Below are positions 1 through 14,739 of a stretch of DNA of 64,000 nt, one piece after another; position 1 is the stretch's first letter; each line of letters begins with the position of its first letter. The notes under the pieces were generated by a model. The model did not search any database, was not told the DNA's origin, and saw nothing but the letters and a program-made list of their open reading frames with translations. Source of the stretch: Phytophthora quininea (Eukaryota; Oomycota; Peronosporomycetes; Peronosporales; Peronosporaceae); assembly GCA_011947345.1 (NCBI GenBank), contig JAAVTG010000094.1:186001-250000 (forward strand). Direction: 5' to 3'. Position numbers and translations under genes: made by a program.

Positions 1-129
1 CGGTGGGGCAAAGCAGGTGGAGGGGTTCCAAATCCATATTTTAGCCTATTCACGCGCAAGCCTGCTGCGTCACGACCGCCGAGGTCCTTGTGTCTGCAGC
101 ATCGTAGTCCTAAATCCAAGAGCACCTGT

Positions 130-2398
<2,269 letters not shown>

Positions 2399-4746
2399 AT
2401 GGTCGTGAACGAGGCTGAGGAGGCCAAGGCGAGCGCCTCGCTCGCTCGACTGCGGCTCTTCTTATCGTCGCATGCCCCAAATGGACCCAACGAGTACGCT
2501 CCACCCGCCAGCCCCGAGCATCCAGCAGAGGCAAGGCCAACACTTGCTCAGGATGGTAGCAATGATACCGGGATCACTTCTGCTGCAACACCACTAGAGA
2601 GCTCAGGCTGGGGAACTGGTGGGGTCGACCCTGAGGTTTTAATCGACGATGACGATGAAGAAGTCGTGCAGAACACGATTCCTGCTGCAGGTGCCGTGGC
2701 CAGTGTGACCCCAATGAGTCAATCTTCAAAGGAATTTGCTCGAGTAAGATACTTGTTGCAGTGCTCGCTGCCTGGGTATCGCGTGCACGAAGGTGTCGTG
2801 ATCTGGGATATGCGGAATCCGTCGCTCGTGGCTCAATATGAACAGCACACTGCTGGGCTGCTGGAACTCGAGTCGTGGGTAGCTGTGAACGACCTCGGAT
2901 CCGACATGGGCGACGTGCACGGCTACGGGTTTACGTCGCTGGACGCCAACCAAACTGGTATGAAGTTCACGACCGGCAATCTGCAGCTCACTGTGCCTCC
3001 ACCACTCGAGCCGTCGGCAGAAATGAAGAAACCAACGAGCACGAGGCAACTGGTGTTGTGCAAGATCGCAGTGGGGCGATCGCTCGTCATTCGAGATGAG
3101 GAGGAGGCCAAGGCTCGCCTTCCAGCAGGCTACCACAGCTATTATCTCCACCGAGAGGAAGAGTCTGGGGCAGATCATGAAGGGGCACAAGCTGCGCTGC
3201 TGGATCGTGGCTACTACCACGAGTACATTCTCAACAACACTCTCCAAGTGCTGCCGCAATATCTCGTGCGCTTTACCTTTTCAGCAGCAGAGACGCATGC
3301 TGCTGTAGGTCCCTGCGCGCTTTGTGAACAGCATCCAGCTGTAGTTATCTGCCGCAACTGTGAAGCGCAAATTTGTGCGCATTGCGACCAAGAAGTCCAC
3401 TCGGCTAACAAGTTGGTTCGCCGTCACAAACGGATCCCGCTCCGCAGTAAATCCAGAGCTCTAGCGAGCGGAGGTGCCAGACGTGGAAGACGTCGCAGCT
3501 CCACGCCAGGTTTGGCGGCCGCTATCGCAGAGATTGGGGTCGAAAACTTGCTGACTCCGTCTTCACCTCCTGCGTCCGGCAGCCCAGAGATATCCGAGGC
3601 GCAGATCAATGAAATTGTCGCCAAGCAGATGGAAGAGACTCAGCTGATCGACGAAGCTCGCACACCCACCTGCCGAACGCACCGCGGCAAGAAAGTCGAG
3701 TTCTACTGCCCTGTGTGCCATGTTCCCGTGTGTGTGAGCTGCAAGATGATCGGTGATCACTCGATCGGCGAAAAAGGTTCGCACAGATTGCTGACCATTG
3801 CAGACGCGTACGAAAGCTGCTTGCGCGAGTCACTGCGCCCCGATCCACTTATCTCGTCTCGCAAGAGTGTCATCGAGAACAAACTGCAGTTTTCTCTCGG
3901 ATCCAGCGCAGCGTGCAAGAGAACAAAGCGCAGGTCGCGACTGCTGTCCAAGACCAGTGCGCACGAGTGTTGGCCAACCTCGACGAAGCTGTTGCGGTGA
4001 AAATGCGCGTGCTGTCTGGCGAGTCGCTCGAGTACGAACGCCAACTGCAGCAGATCGACTGGGTGGACGAAAGTCTCGAGGACCACCGCACGCTGCTTCC
4101 ACCGGTGGAGTTTCTAGCAGCCTGGAGCCAGCACAAATTACTGCGTGCCGAGCAGCGAGACTTTCCGCCGTTTGCCCACGGGTCTTTCAACGGTGCTGAG
4201 CAGGTCAAAGCCGACTTGCAACTTGCTGGAGCGCTCCGCGTCGTGACTACTGAGCAGCTTGCAACGCCTCACCAACGTTCGTTCTCTTCAGGAGATGACG
4301 ACGTCATCATCAGTGATGGCGGTGGCAACCAGTGGGGTCCATCGGACAGCTCCCAAGTGGAGCTTAAGGCCACCGCGCTACTTGCTCAGCACCGCCGCAA
4401 TCCCGACAGCGACATGCGCAAGCGCTTGCTCAACATGAAGGCGACGGATTCCGCCATGTCCTCCATGGCAGCGAGGCGAGTGGTGTCTCCGACATGTCAG
4501 CAGCTTCTGGACGACATGCGCCACGATCTAATGACCAACAACAGCGCCAAGAAGTCACCAAGCGCTGCAACTTCTCCACGTCGGACGGGGATTCCTCTCG
4601 TGGGGCTGGCGGGACGGCCGGCCGACTCCACTGCCACATTACGGGCCTTCTCAGTGCAACCTACGAAGAAACTCAGCGACGACGGCACCGAATTGCGCTC
4701 TCCTCGACGCCGGGGCAGCGGCTGGTCCACTTTACTCCGCGACTAA
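2399..4746 (+). CDS. Protein with two B-box zinc fingers
   Basis: About 782 residues. Two Cys/His-rich zinc-binding B-boxes are visible: one from about residue 306 (CALCEQH ... CRNCEAQICAHCDQEVH) and one from about residue 425 (CRTH ... FYCPVCHVPVCVSC ... H). A helical stretch follows and then a Ser/Arg-rich tail. No RING finger lies in front of the first B-box, so this is not a standard TRIM protein. B-boxes usually mediate protein contacts; the partner is unknown. The frame breaks at the T run 3890-3893, between a segment ending ENKLQF and one continuing RIQRSVQENKAQVA. One extra T joins them and makes the length a multiple of three, so I read it as one gene. Confidence 0.8.
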
Positions 4747-4965
4747 AGTGTCGGTCACTTCAACAGCATCGCCACGTCTATGAAATAGAACAGATACGGC
4801 TATTTTATTAATATGTGGGGTCGTTTCGCCTCGCGTTCTGGCCGGATAGTGTAAAGGGGAACTCCGTCACTCGCCGACTCGCCACGTGCCGCTCTGCCGC
4901 TCGGCCTCTGCCCCATCGTAGCAGCACCTTGCCCAGCTCAATCGGCTTCTTAAACTCCACAGACG

Positions 4966-7199
4966 ATGGTGCACGTGTGTCCGGCGCTGCTGGCGGCCGC
5001 AACGCCCGCCATGATGCTGCTCCGAGCTCAACAGGCTGCAGCCGTGACGATGCAGCTGCACCGCCTGCCAGAGCACAACATCCACCCAGAGAGGTACTCG
5101 AGGCGGCTCAACTCAGAAGACGACGCGCCGGAGATCGTGCCGCTGCATCTAGGCCTCGGGTAGGTAAAACTACCTATTAGATAGCTGGTTACAGGGTTCT
5201 AACGTCGCTATGCTTGCTTGTAGAACGCACTACACGTGGGTGTATGCAGGAACGCCGCCACAGCGGGCGTCGGTGATTACGGACACGGGCAGCAGCATCA
5301 TGGCCTTCCCCTGTTCCGGCTGTGACGGCTGTGGCACCCACACGGACCAACCTTTCGAGGCCGACAACTCGTCCACGTTGGTACATGTGACGTGTGCCAG
5401 TGACTCTACTTTCCAGTGCAAAGAGTGCACGCCGGACTCGAATGTGTGCGGCATCTCGCAGTCCTACATGGAAGGCAGCAGCTGGAAGGCCAGCGTGGTC
5501 GAAGATGTGGTGTATCTGGGCGGAGACGCCAGCTTTGACGACCAGGCGATGCGGAACACCTTCGGAACACACTTCCAGTTCGGCTGCCAGAGCTCCGAGA
5601 CGGGGTTGTTTGTGACGCAGGTGGCTGACGGAATCATGGGGCTGTCAAACACTGACAACCACATTGTGGCGAAGCTTCACCGCGAGAACAAGATCCCCAA
5701 CAACTTGTTCTCGCTGTGCTTTGCAGAAAAGGGTGGAACTATGGCGGTTGGAGAACCAAACCAGCTTGCTCACCGAGGAGAAATTTCCTATGCAAAGGTT
5801 ATTTCTGACCGATCCACAAAGTAAGTGAAGCGGAGTTTCGATAGTCATTTTGGTTAGTGCTGACCTATTTTTTTTTGCAGCCACTTTTACAACGTGAACA
5901 TGAAGGACATCCGCATTGGTGGCAAGTCCATTAATGCAAAGCCCGAGGCTTATTCGCGCGGACACTACATCGTGGACAGTGGCACAACGGACTCGTACTT
6001 GCCACGGTTGCTGAAGACTGAATTTTTGAACAAGTTTAAGGAGGTTGCAGGAAAAGACTACCAGGTGGGCTCGGCCTGTTCAGGTTTCACGAAGGCCGAC
6101 ATGGCGTCGTTGCCGATTATCCAGTATGTGATGGAAGCGTACGGAGAAGAAGGCGGCGAAGTGATCTTGGAGATTCCGCCTGAGCAGTACATGCTCGACT
6201 CGGACGGTAAATTCTGCGGCAGCCTGTACCTGTCGGAGAATTCCGGCGGTGTCATCGGCGCCAACATCATGATGAACCGCGACGTGATTTTTGACATCGG
6301 CAACCAGCGGGTGGGCTTCGTAGACGCAGACTGTATGTACCAAGAAAAGTTTGCGGAGCATATGGCCGCTATCCATACAAGGCCACCTCCGTCCAACTTT
6401 GGTAACGACACTAACGGCACCTCGGAGCATGAGGAGAATGACGTTGTACCGGCCAAGTCGACAGTAGGAACTCCCGCGTCTACGCCTGCGGCGACCGCTG
6501 TGCCGACGTCTGCTCCAACACCCGAAGTAACTTCAGTCTCAACCACTGCATCAACCACCGTCTCGACCACTGCACCGACCACGGTTTCGACCCTTGTGTC
6601 GACTCCAGAAGCAACTGCTGTTTCAACGCCAGTAGCGACTCCAGTTTCGACGCCTGAGACGACGTCAACTGCAGCGACTACTGAGCCTTTAACTACTCCT
6701 AAGTCAGATGCACTCAATGCTTCGTCGGCGTCTACAGAGGTGGTCTCAGAGTTGAATGCCACCCCACTATCGGAGGAGGCTAAGGCCACAGACACTACGC
6801 AGTCGTCATCGTCGACTGGCGTGGCAACCAACACGAAGGAGGCTCCGGTAGCTCCCACCCGATGGTGTTGACGATCGTCGGCGCAGTTCTTGTTGTTGGC
6901 TTCTTGCTGATGATGCTGATCTCAGTCAGTCGTCGGAGACAAAATAATGGCAAGGAGGCGCTCTGGAGTCGTGTGAAGGGCAGCGAGGAGGACGAAGACG
7001 ATGACGACGAGGAGGAGTTTGGACTTGTGCGCAAGGACAAAAACCTGCCAAGATCTCGGCAAAGCACCAGCGTCTCGAGATAGAGGACGAGGATGACGAC
7101 GACCGCAGCAGCAGCGACGAAGAGGACGAGGTCTTTGATCGGAAGAATCTCCAGAAAGATGAAGCAAAAGTCGATCCACGCACTCTAGAGCGGCTCTGA
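4966..7199 (+). CDS. Membrane-anchored aspartic protease (A1 family), copy 1
   Basis: Pepsin-type aspartyl endopeptidase expected in the secretory pathway or at the cell surface. Exons 4966-5159, 5224-5820 and 5881-7199 give about 703 residues. An Ala-rich hydrophobic start looks like a signal peptide. The two catalytic aspartates are in ITDTGSS (near residue 85) and IVDSGTTDSY (near residue 294). A Thr/Ser/Pro-rich stalk (about 6460-6700) precedes one membrane helix (VLTIVGAVLVVGFLLMMLI) and an acidic cytoplasmic tail. Two frame breaks lie in homopolymers, CCC at 6858-6860 and AAAAA at 7039-7043; one base in each restores stalk, helix and tail. The paralogue lies 117 bases downstream on the same strand, with the first intron at the same place and phase. 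Confidence 0.85.
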
Positions 7200-7316
7200 G
7201 GAGAAAGTAAAATGATACATGTAGCCATCTCGTGCAAAATTGGAACCGTCCCTGTTTTGGTCCGTTTCTGGCTATCATTTTTGTGTTCATTTTGGGAGTA
7301 GCCATCACAACGGATA

Positions 7317-9535
7317 ATGCCGTCGAACGCAACGTCTTCAGCGCGCTGGCGAGCGTCTATCGCTACGTTGGTTGCTGTAGCGTGTTCTCCACCGTCTGGA
7401 CTAGTGTATGCCGAGCAAGACTTTATCAAATTTCCTCTCCAGAAGCTACAGCACCCGGCACTCGATGTCTCCCAGCGTTTAGCACAACAACAAGCTCGAG
7501 TGCGACGGAGAGCGCAGGAAGCAGCAGGCGTTAGCGGTGGAGACGTTGCGTTGGCTCTAAGTGAAGCGCCTCTGGGCGTCGGATACGGGTGCGTGGGCTA
7601 CTAGGCATTGCAATGCTGATACGAAACTGACGATACTGTGCTGTGCATTTTGACGCAGGACACATTACGCTGAGATTTACCTCGGGATTCCAGCACAGAA
7701 GGCGTCAGTGATTGTCGACACAGGTAGCCACTTGACAGCATTGCCGTGTAGTACGTGCAGCGGCTGTGGCACACACACAGACCCATTGTTCGACATGTCC
7801 AAGTCGACAACGGCCAAATACATTGCGTGCCATGACTTTGACTCCTGCCGTTCTTGCAGTGAAGATCGCTGCTATATCTCGCAGGTTGGTTATCTTGAAA
7901 AAAATAATGCTCTGAGTATGTTGGACTGATATAATATTTGTTGGACAGAGCTACATGGAAGGCAGTATGTGGGAGGCGGTTGTCGTGGATGAGCTCGTGT
8001 GGGTGGGCGGGTTTTCGTCACATAGCGCTGAAATTGAAGGTGTGTTGAAAACGTTTGGCTTTCGCTTTCCCGTGGGCTGCCAGACCAAAGAGACAGGTCT
8101 GTTCATCACACAGAAAGAGAACGGGATCATGGGTCTGGGACGTCATCGCTCGACAGTCATGGCGTATATGTTAAGTGCGGGTCGCGTGAAACAAAATCTC
8201 TTCACACTTTGCTTTGACGATAATGGCGGGGAGGTTGTCTTTGGAGGGGTTGATTACAGTCATCACACCAGCAACGTAGGCTACACACCGTTGCTGAACG
8301 ACAAGTCTGCGTACTACCCCGTCCACGTGAAATGTATCTTGATAAACGGCGAGAAGTTGAGCATTGACGAAAGCACGCTCAACTCGGGTCGAGGAGTGAT
8401 TGTGGACAGCGGCACAACCGACACGTTCTTCGACTCGAAGGGATCGCGCAGCTTTTTGAGTGCGTTCAAGGCAGCAGCGGGGCGCGAGTATAGTGAGAAG
8501 CGCTTCAGGCTCTCCGACGACGATTTGAACGTACTTCCCGTCATTTCTATCATCCTCAGTGGAATGAGCGGAAACGGCAGCGACGATGTTCAGCTTGATA
8601 TTCCAGCTTCTAAATATTTGACGCCGGCCGATGAAAATGGGAATTACTACGGCAACTTTCACTTTTCGGAGCGTAGTGGTGGAGGTGCGTCAAATATTAC
8701 TGCGGGTGCTATTGGTTGTGGCTAACGGTCGTTTATCTTACTGCTCAGTTCTGGGTGCTAGCACCATGGTCGGATATGATGTGATCTTCGATATGGAGCA
8801 CAAACGTGTTGGTTTTGCCCATTCGAGCTGTGGTGCGTACTGCAGGCTTCGTTGCTTGTGTTTTGTTTAATCAAACAGTTCTTACGGTGTTGGCATTGAT
8901 GATGGCACAGGGAAAAGCTACTCCGACAAAAGCAACAACGGAGAAGCAGCAGCTACGAATCCCCCACAACTGCAATCCCCACTACTGCCGCTCCAACTTC
9001 GAACCCAACAAACAGCTCAGCGGGCGAACCCAACGCGACGTCAGTAGATCCCATTGCGCCGGCGACATCGGCTGCTCCAGTATTGCCGACGGGTACTAAC
9101 ACCACGGCCATGACACTGGCCACCGATGAGGAAGATACTAGCAGCTCCACCCTGGAGGCTGCGACGAAGAGATCGAGCCCAGCAATCGGCGCTTTCATCG
9201 CCGAGATTATTCTCATATCGCTGGTTGGCATTGCGGTAGCTGTGGTGGTGTGGACCAAGTGGCGCACCCGATCGTGGTCGCGTATCCCAGAGTCGACAGT
9301 CTCTTCACGCGCACAGATGCAGCGTATTGGCGACGAGGACTCCTCCCGAGCGCTGTCTCCTCCACCGTCCAGGGAAAACGCGCTCTCTCCGCGGTCCCGG
9401 GGAAGGCCAACAACTTCACCAAAGTTTACGATCGGCTCGAACGGCGAAGAAGACGCCGACGGCATCGAACTCCGCATAGAGACCAAAGACAGCAGTCCAA
9501 GTGTCCGCTTCCAGGGACCTCGGACAGCACTGTAA
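7317..9535 (+). CDS. Membrane-anchored aspartic protease (A1 family), copy 2
   Basis: Tandem paralogue of the preceding protease. Proposed exons are 7317-7588, 7659-7884, 7949-8684, 8749-8832 and 8911-9535, giving about 647 residues. Catalytic aspartates are in IVDTGSH (near residue 111; the Ser after DTGS is replaced by His) and IVDSGTTDTF (near residue 318). A Cys-rich insert (CSTCSGCGTHTD) is shared with copy 1. A Thr/Ser/Pro stalk leads to a membrane helix (IILISLVGIAVAVVV) and a basic, Ser/Pro-rich cytoplasmic tail. The frame breaks once in a C run at 8961-8965. Three of the four introns start GTGCGT or GTTGGT, normal for this window. Copy 2 has extra introns, so the duplication is not recent. 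Confidence 0.83.
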
Positions 9536-9611
9536 CACCAGTACAAATCTTCCAAGTTGAAGCTGCATTCAGTTTAGTGACCTCTTGTTTTACTGACCGC
9601 TATCTTATTTC

Positions 9612-10405
9612 ATGGCGACCGTCGAGCAGCAACGTGTGAAGCTGCGAGCCTTCCTGGATGCGGCGGCTACCGGAGATCTGGATGAAGTGGAGCGCTGGCT
9701 GTCCAATGATGGAGGGGAGATGTGAACAGGACTTTGGGCGAAGGCTGGACGGCGCTGCTGTACGCCGTGGCAAACGGCCGCCTCCACATTGTCCGACGTT
9801 TGCTACAAGAAGAGACCGCCGACCTGAACGCTACCACCATGTAACCACAAGTTGTTCGTTGTAGATGTTGCACTGAAATCTAATTGGTGACTGGTGATTA
9901 GATTGGGGTCATCGGCGCTGTCGCTGGCACTCGCCCGCAAGAGCAACACAATGACCGCGCTACTGCTGACGAGTGGAGCGTCTCGCTCGACACTGCGTAA
10001 GTGAGCTATGACTTTATGCAATTGGACTCTCCCGGTAAGAATTTCTTACCCACTTTGTCTTGTTGCACTAGCCAGCGAGCTATGGCAGGAGTTGCAAACA
10101 GCGAGTTGGATCCGAGAAGACGTTCAGGAAATGCTGTCACCGGAGTGGACGGTGACGTGGAATCCGGCATTCCATCGGCATTTCCTCCAGGCGAACGAGA
10201 AAAGTGTCGTCTTGTAGTGTATGCGAACGCACTAGCACAGCGACGGACTGGAGCTGGCTGGAGGGGCGAGGCGATGCAGTGGTTCTGGTGGTTGGTCGCA
10301 GCTCTTACCGGGCGATTGTCGATGGAACATCGCCACGTTCGATGGAAGTATCTGCCGCAGCAATTGGTCGAGCACATCATCGAGTACGCCGTCTACCTGT
10401 GGTGA
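9612..10405 (+). CDS. Short ankyrin-repeat protein
   Basis: Exons 9612-9840, 9902-9996 and 10072-10405 give about 219 residues. Ankyrin-type helices are clear: AAATGDLDEVERWL, then GWTALLYAVANGRLHIVRRLL, then ALSLALARKSNTMTALLLTSGAS. The C-terminal part has WNPAFHRHF and ends LPQQLVEHIIEYAVYLW, which resembles the F-box-like ending of other oomycete ankyrin proteins (from memory). If so, it may link bound partners to a ubiquitin ligase; that is inference. Two frame breaks fall in runs, GGGG at 9714-9717 and AAAA at 10200-10203. It starts only 76 bases after the protease gene. Confidence 0.7.
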
Positions 10406-11180
10406 GCACGACTGCAGTTTTTGAGCCGGGACCCTCCAAGTTTGCACGCGGCGACGCGATCACGACGCTGAAGCTGCTGCTGGCCATGCAAACGCTGCCA
10501 ATCCTCGTGGATGGCGGTCGGATGAGTGTGGTTGCCGTGCTGAAGATGCCGAGGTCACAGGAAGATGAGAGGCGCTCGCTGTAGAGAACTGCCGCGCGCA
10601 ATAAGATTCATCGCCAAACAGCTCAATGCCGGGCACGTGCAGCCATCGCGCAAACTCGACAGTCGCGGGATACCGTAAATCCCACCGAACAGCATGGGAG
10701 CCTTGACGCTGTGGTACCGGAACGACTGGCGCTCAAGCATTCGCTTCCCGATCCGTCTACAGCAGAGCCAAAGGATATCTTCGTGAGCTTCCGCAACGGC
10801 TGCTGCTGCATGTCCCGGACTTGGCTGGCCAGCAACAAGCGCGAATCTCGCCGACAAATCTGCGCGATCGGGCGATGCACAGCGGTGGCGCGCGCGGCTT
10901 TGGTTCTCGTCATCGGACAAGCGAGGGCCACAGGGCCAAAATCATCCGGTTGCAATGAGTCAAGGCCGATTGCGCTCTGGGTCGCCGCTCCAGTTCCTGC
11001 AGCGCAGAAAGCCTCTGCTGTATTGTTAGGTGCCTGCTTGGTCAGCAGTGTGAGCAGGCGAGTATGAGTGTGGGGGCACGTGCCTGGCAAGCCCCCGAAA
11101 AACTGGATGTCCACCAGTTCTGTCGCACCGCCAAACTCGTTGATTTGCGCTTGAAGCTGGCCTATACTTTAATCCAGTTA
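10406..11180 (+). other. Possible unresolved coding segment
   Basis: After the ankyrin stop, protein-like sequence continues on the plus strand without a clear gene. From about 10621 one frame reads AQCRARAAIAQTRQSRDTV and, after a likely lost C near 10748, YLRELPQRLLLHVPDLAG, ending near 10970. A TAG at about 10582 separates this from a similar-looking stretch before it (ARGDAITTLKLLLAMQ). It could be a separate small gene, a further exon or a decayed copy. I do not recognise it. Confidence 0.2.
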
Positions 11181-11560
11181 ATAAATATGCTGGATGATGG
11201 TGCTTAGGCGGCTAGGGCTCCGTTCTTTTTCCTCTCCCTTTGCCGCTTTGCAGCACTCAACAACCGATCGGCTTGAGGCCACCGACTTGCTCGCGGTACG
11301 TGTCCTGCCTGCAGGAAGCCTGCGGCCGCGTGTATACGCCTGTGCTGGACGAGGAGAAGAGCTGCGCGGCTGTGCCCGTCGCCGCTCTATTGACGCCGCG
11401 CGGTCGAATCTAGTCGGCCAGGTGGTTGCTCTCCTCGTTTCTGCATCGAATCTCGGGGCCTCCTGCTGCTGCCAGCGGTCTGACTGGTTATCCATGGGTG
11501 TGTCTTGCTCTGCAGTGTCGAGACGCAGTCCACTTTGCGTTTAGGGCGTCAGGAAGCACG

Positions 11561-13083
11561 ATGAAGTTCGGCAAAGTGCTGCAGCAGTCGACGCAAATGT
11601 CCCCGCGCGCGTGGGAGCCGTTCTGGGCGGACTACAAGCTGCTCAAGAAGATCATCAAGGACTGCGCGCAGATCAAGAAGGAGGAGAAGCTGCAGGGCGA
11701 CAAGCTCGTCAAGATCAAGATCAAGCCCTCGGCCAAGACGGACAACGACAGCATCCGTGCGTGGACTTTTCGTATTGATGATGTTGAAGCTAGTACTGGA
11801 CTAATGTTGTATCGGTCTTTCAGGACAGTCGCAGGATGAGACCAACTTTTTCCGCACGCTCCGTGGGGAGATCAAGAAAATCGCCGACTTCTTCCTTAAG
11901 GAGCAGGCCAAACACACGAGTCAGGTGGCAGCCATCGACGCCAGTTTCCAGCAGCATAAGGTAAGGAAAATAATTAGCGATAGCACGGCGAAAAGTAGAG
12001 AGAGCTGACTACTTTTATTGTCATTTGTGTTGTACGTAGACGAACCCTGGATCCGAGGAGGCGAAGACTGCTCTGATGAAGAGCTGCGTGTCGCTGTACA
12101 AGGAGCTCTTGCTGCTGGAAAACTTTGCCGTGATGAACTTCTGCGGCATCTCCAAGGTCGGATAATTCCCCAACCATAGCGCGCCCGTCAGGCGGTTCGT
12201 CCCCTGACAAACTCCGTCAAGTTCCGGATTGTCAGTATATTTATTATGTTTATGTTATCAACTTGTAGATCCTCAAGAAGCACGACAAGTGGACGGGATA
12301 TGCCACACGCAACAAGTTCATGCACACGATCCTGATGAAGCAACCATTCGCCACGTACGAGCCGCTTCTGCAGATGATCGACCGCTTGGAGCATATTTTC
12401 ATGCAAGCTACAGGCTCCAGCATTGAGCAACATGATGCACAAAAGTCTCGACGTAGTGGAGGAGGCGGCAGTCCGTCGTCTTCTCCTTCAGGGGATGCCC
12501 CAGACGGTACAGGACGTGCGGCTGGTGGAGACGGTAACACTCGCCTGGTAACAACAGCTCGTCGAATCACTCGCCGAGCCACACCCCACCAGGTGCCAGT
12601 GGCGGTCGCCACGACGGACACAGGTATAGAGCAAGGCTGGATGAAGCTTCTCCAACACGATCGGAAGAATCGGTGACGCTAGTGCGAGTGAACGCCCTTC
12701 GAGATGATGTGCGGGAGTTCAGGAAGATTGAAAGTGCGTACGATGGCGATGGAGAGTATGAGGACACCGCGGAGGATACAGGTTTCCCAGAAGATGAAGC
12801 GGAGATCCCGCCGCTGCGCTTTGCTGGTCGGCCTCAGGAAGAAAAGCCCATTCTGCCGTCGTTGCCGCTGCGTCCTACTCCTGCTGGGACGCAGTCCGAC
12901 AGTGATGCTGCTGCGATTGCCATGCTCTCCATGAAGGATAGCACCGGTGGAAATGTGTCAGGGATCAACAGTGACGGTGGTGATAGTGCTACCGAGCGCT
13001 CTCGAAGCATGAAGCGCAAGGCCTGTGCCCCGTTGGATATGGAGGGAAAGCGCAAGATGAGCGTCACTGCGATTCTCAACTAG
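11561..13083 (+). CDS. SPX-domain protein
   Basis: SPX domains sense cellular phosphate by binding inositol pyrophosphates. Exons 11561-11756, 11824-11960, 12040-12156 and 12269-13083 give about 421 residues. The start MKFGKVLQ...W..YKLLKKIIK and the later helix with ILKKHDKWTG form the conserved basic ligand-binding surface, and the domain runs to about residue 200. The rest is Ser/Gly- and acid-rich with no transporter (EXS, MFS), VTC or RING domain. It is thus a stand-alone SPX protein, probably a regulator of phosphate signalling. The frame breaks in the C run 12584-12587. The tail after that point is the least certain part. Confidence 0.85.
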
Positions 13084-13413
13084 CCATCAGATACAGTACA
13101 AAGCATAAAGCCATGGCAGCGCACTTGCAGCGCTCTCATCTGGATAGGGACGCACACGTATTGAGCTGCTGGGTCGTCGGGAGATCGATTCCCTGTTACT
13201 AAATGCACCACCAGTGTTCTGTACAGCCTGTGTATGACCATGTTCTTTCATTCCAGGCCGGTTTACTGCATTCTTCTACTAATCAGGCCCGCCACATTCT
13301 ACCAGCAACCAGCGCCTGAGCCTACCTTCCTACACGCGCGAGCCTCAAGACAAGACTCTTCCCACCACGAGCAACCAAGTCTCCTGCCTCCGGTTTATTC
13401 AGCTATTCGGCAC

Positions 13414-14564
13414 TTAGTAGTAGCGGCCTACTAAGAAGAAGATGATCGCACAAACCAGCAAATGCAAAGGGGTAAACGCCTTCAGACATCGAGAAGAATG
13501 AAAAATTAGCCTCATCTTCCAGCATTCCCAAAGCATACAATGCGTACCCCTTCCGGCTTGGGCCCCTCCCGGTGATCGCCTGCGAGTCTTCATTGCCGGC
13601 AGTTGTGCCGCTACCATTTTTCCGATGGCGCAGCGTCGACGTCTCCTCGGACAGTTTCTTCACACGCTGCGCATCCGTACTAGCCTTCTGTAGCAATTGT
13701 CGCGTCTTATCAAGATCGCTCATCAACACATCCCGCTGCGCTGTCAACTGCACCGTAAACGCCACCAACTACCAGCCATAAACAATATCAGTGCTAACAT
13801 CCACCTTCCCAGCTTGCTTCCAACTCCGTACCTCATCATACTTCTTGCGCAGTGCCGCGACTTCTTGGATCGAGTCTTTCCCTGTATGTCCTTCCCTCTC
13901 CTCAGCCACTTTAGGCGCGTGGGGCTTCTCGTCCTGCAGCAGAGCGCTAGACAGTTGAGCCTGCGTCGTCACTTCTTCCTTGGCATCTTCACTCGGTCTG
14001 GAATGGAATCTGTTGTCTGACGCAGCCTTCGCGGGCGAGTTATTAACCGACGGTCGGCTGGGAGGACTCGGCGGACTGGCGGCCCGACCATCGTCCCCGT
14101 CCTGCACGAACCGGCAGCGCAGCTTCTTGTTGGCCAGCGCGCTTGTCCGTGCGCGCCCACATGTTGGTGAGTTCGTCGGCCATCTCTTTAGTGCTCTTGG
14201 TCTTGACCAACTCGTAGAAACTGTCATCCACGAAGATGCTCTGCACCAGGAACTTGTCGTTGGCCAGTTGGCGCTCGGCTGGGTCCAGTCGCAGCAGCTC
14301 GTCGCAGTCTTTCTGCTGCAGGATCACCATGATGGAGGCCGAGCCGTTCGGCCCCAGCAGGCCCTGGTTGGGCCGCACCAGGTACCGCAGCGGCCGCGTC
14401 GTCTTGACCTTGAAGGCGATCTGCCGGTCATCCGCCACGTTGCGGATGGTCAGCACGGCCTGGGGCGCCGTCTGCGGCTGCAGGTGGAAGGACAGCGAGT
14501 CCGCCGGCTCCAGGATCACGCTCGAGTTGGGCGCCAGCGCCACGTCGACGCCGCTGGAAGCCAT
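13414..14564 (-). CDS. VAP-type MSP-domain protein, tail-anchored in the ER
   Basis: VAMP-associated proteins sit in the ER membrane and tether lipid-transfer proteins at contact sites. Exons (minus) 14564-13832, 13768-13548 and 13479-13414 give about 340 residues. The N-terminal MSP domain contains FKVKTTRPLRYLVRPNQGLL, a coiled coil includes LTAQRDVLMSDLDKTRQLL, and the C-terminus is one hydrophobic helix (LHLLVCAIIFFLVG) followed by RYY. The last exon is only found by splicing and by allowing one lost base in the C run 13563-13566. A second frame break near 14145, in a GCGCGC stretch, needs two bases added or one removed. It converges on the SPX gene, 330 bases away. Confidence 0.83.
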
Positions 14565-14739
14565 GATGCCCCGTCGACGCGTCGAAGATGGAGCGGTTGT
14601 GTTCTCGGGGGACCGGGCCGTATGTCGGAGTGACTTGGCATAGTTCCTATGATATAGACTACTTGACTGTTTTGATGCACGTGGATTTCCGGTAATGGGA
14701 GGTGAGGTTGATGGTAGAGACATTGGGAGCTACAAGACT

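Noticed and set aside
6058..6858. 266-codon minus-strand frame with Val/Ser/Asp repeats
   Set aside because: It is the antisense of the Thr/Ser/Pro stalk of the first aspartic protease, whose codon bias keeps the other strand open.
11178..11495. 105-codon minus-strand frame upstream of the SPX gene
   Set aside because: Arg/Ser/Pro-rich with no protein features; lies in the likely promoter and leader of the SPX gene.
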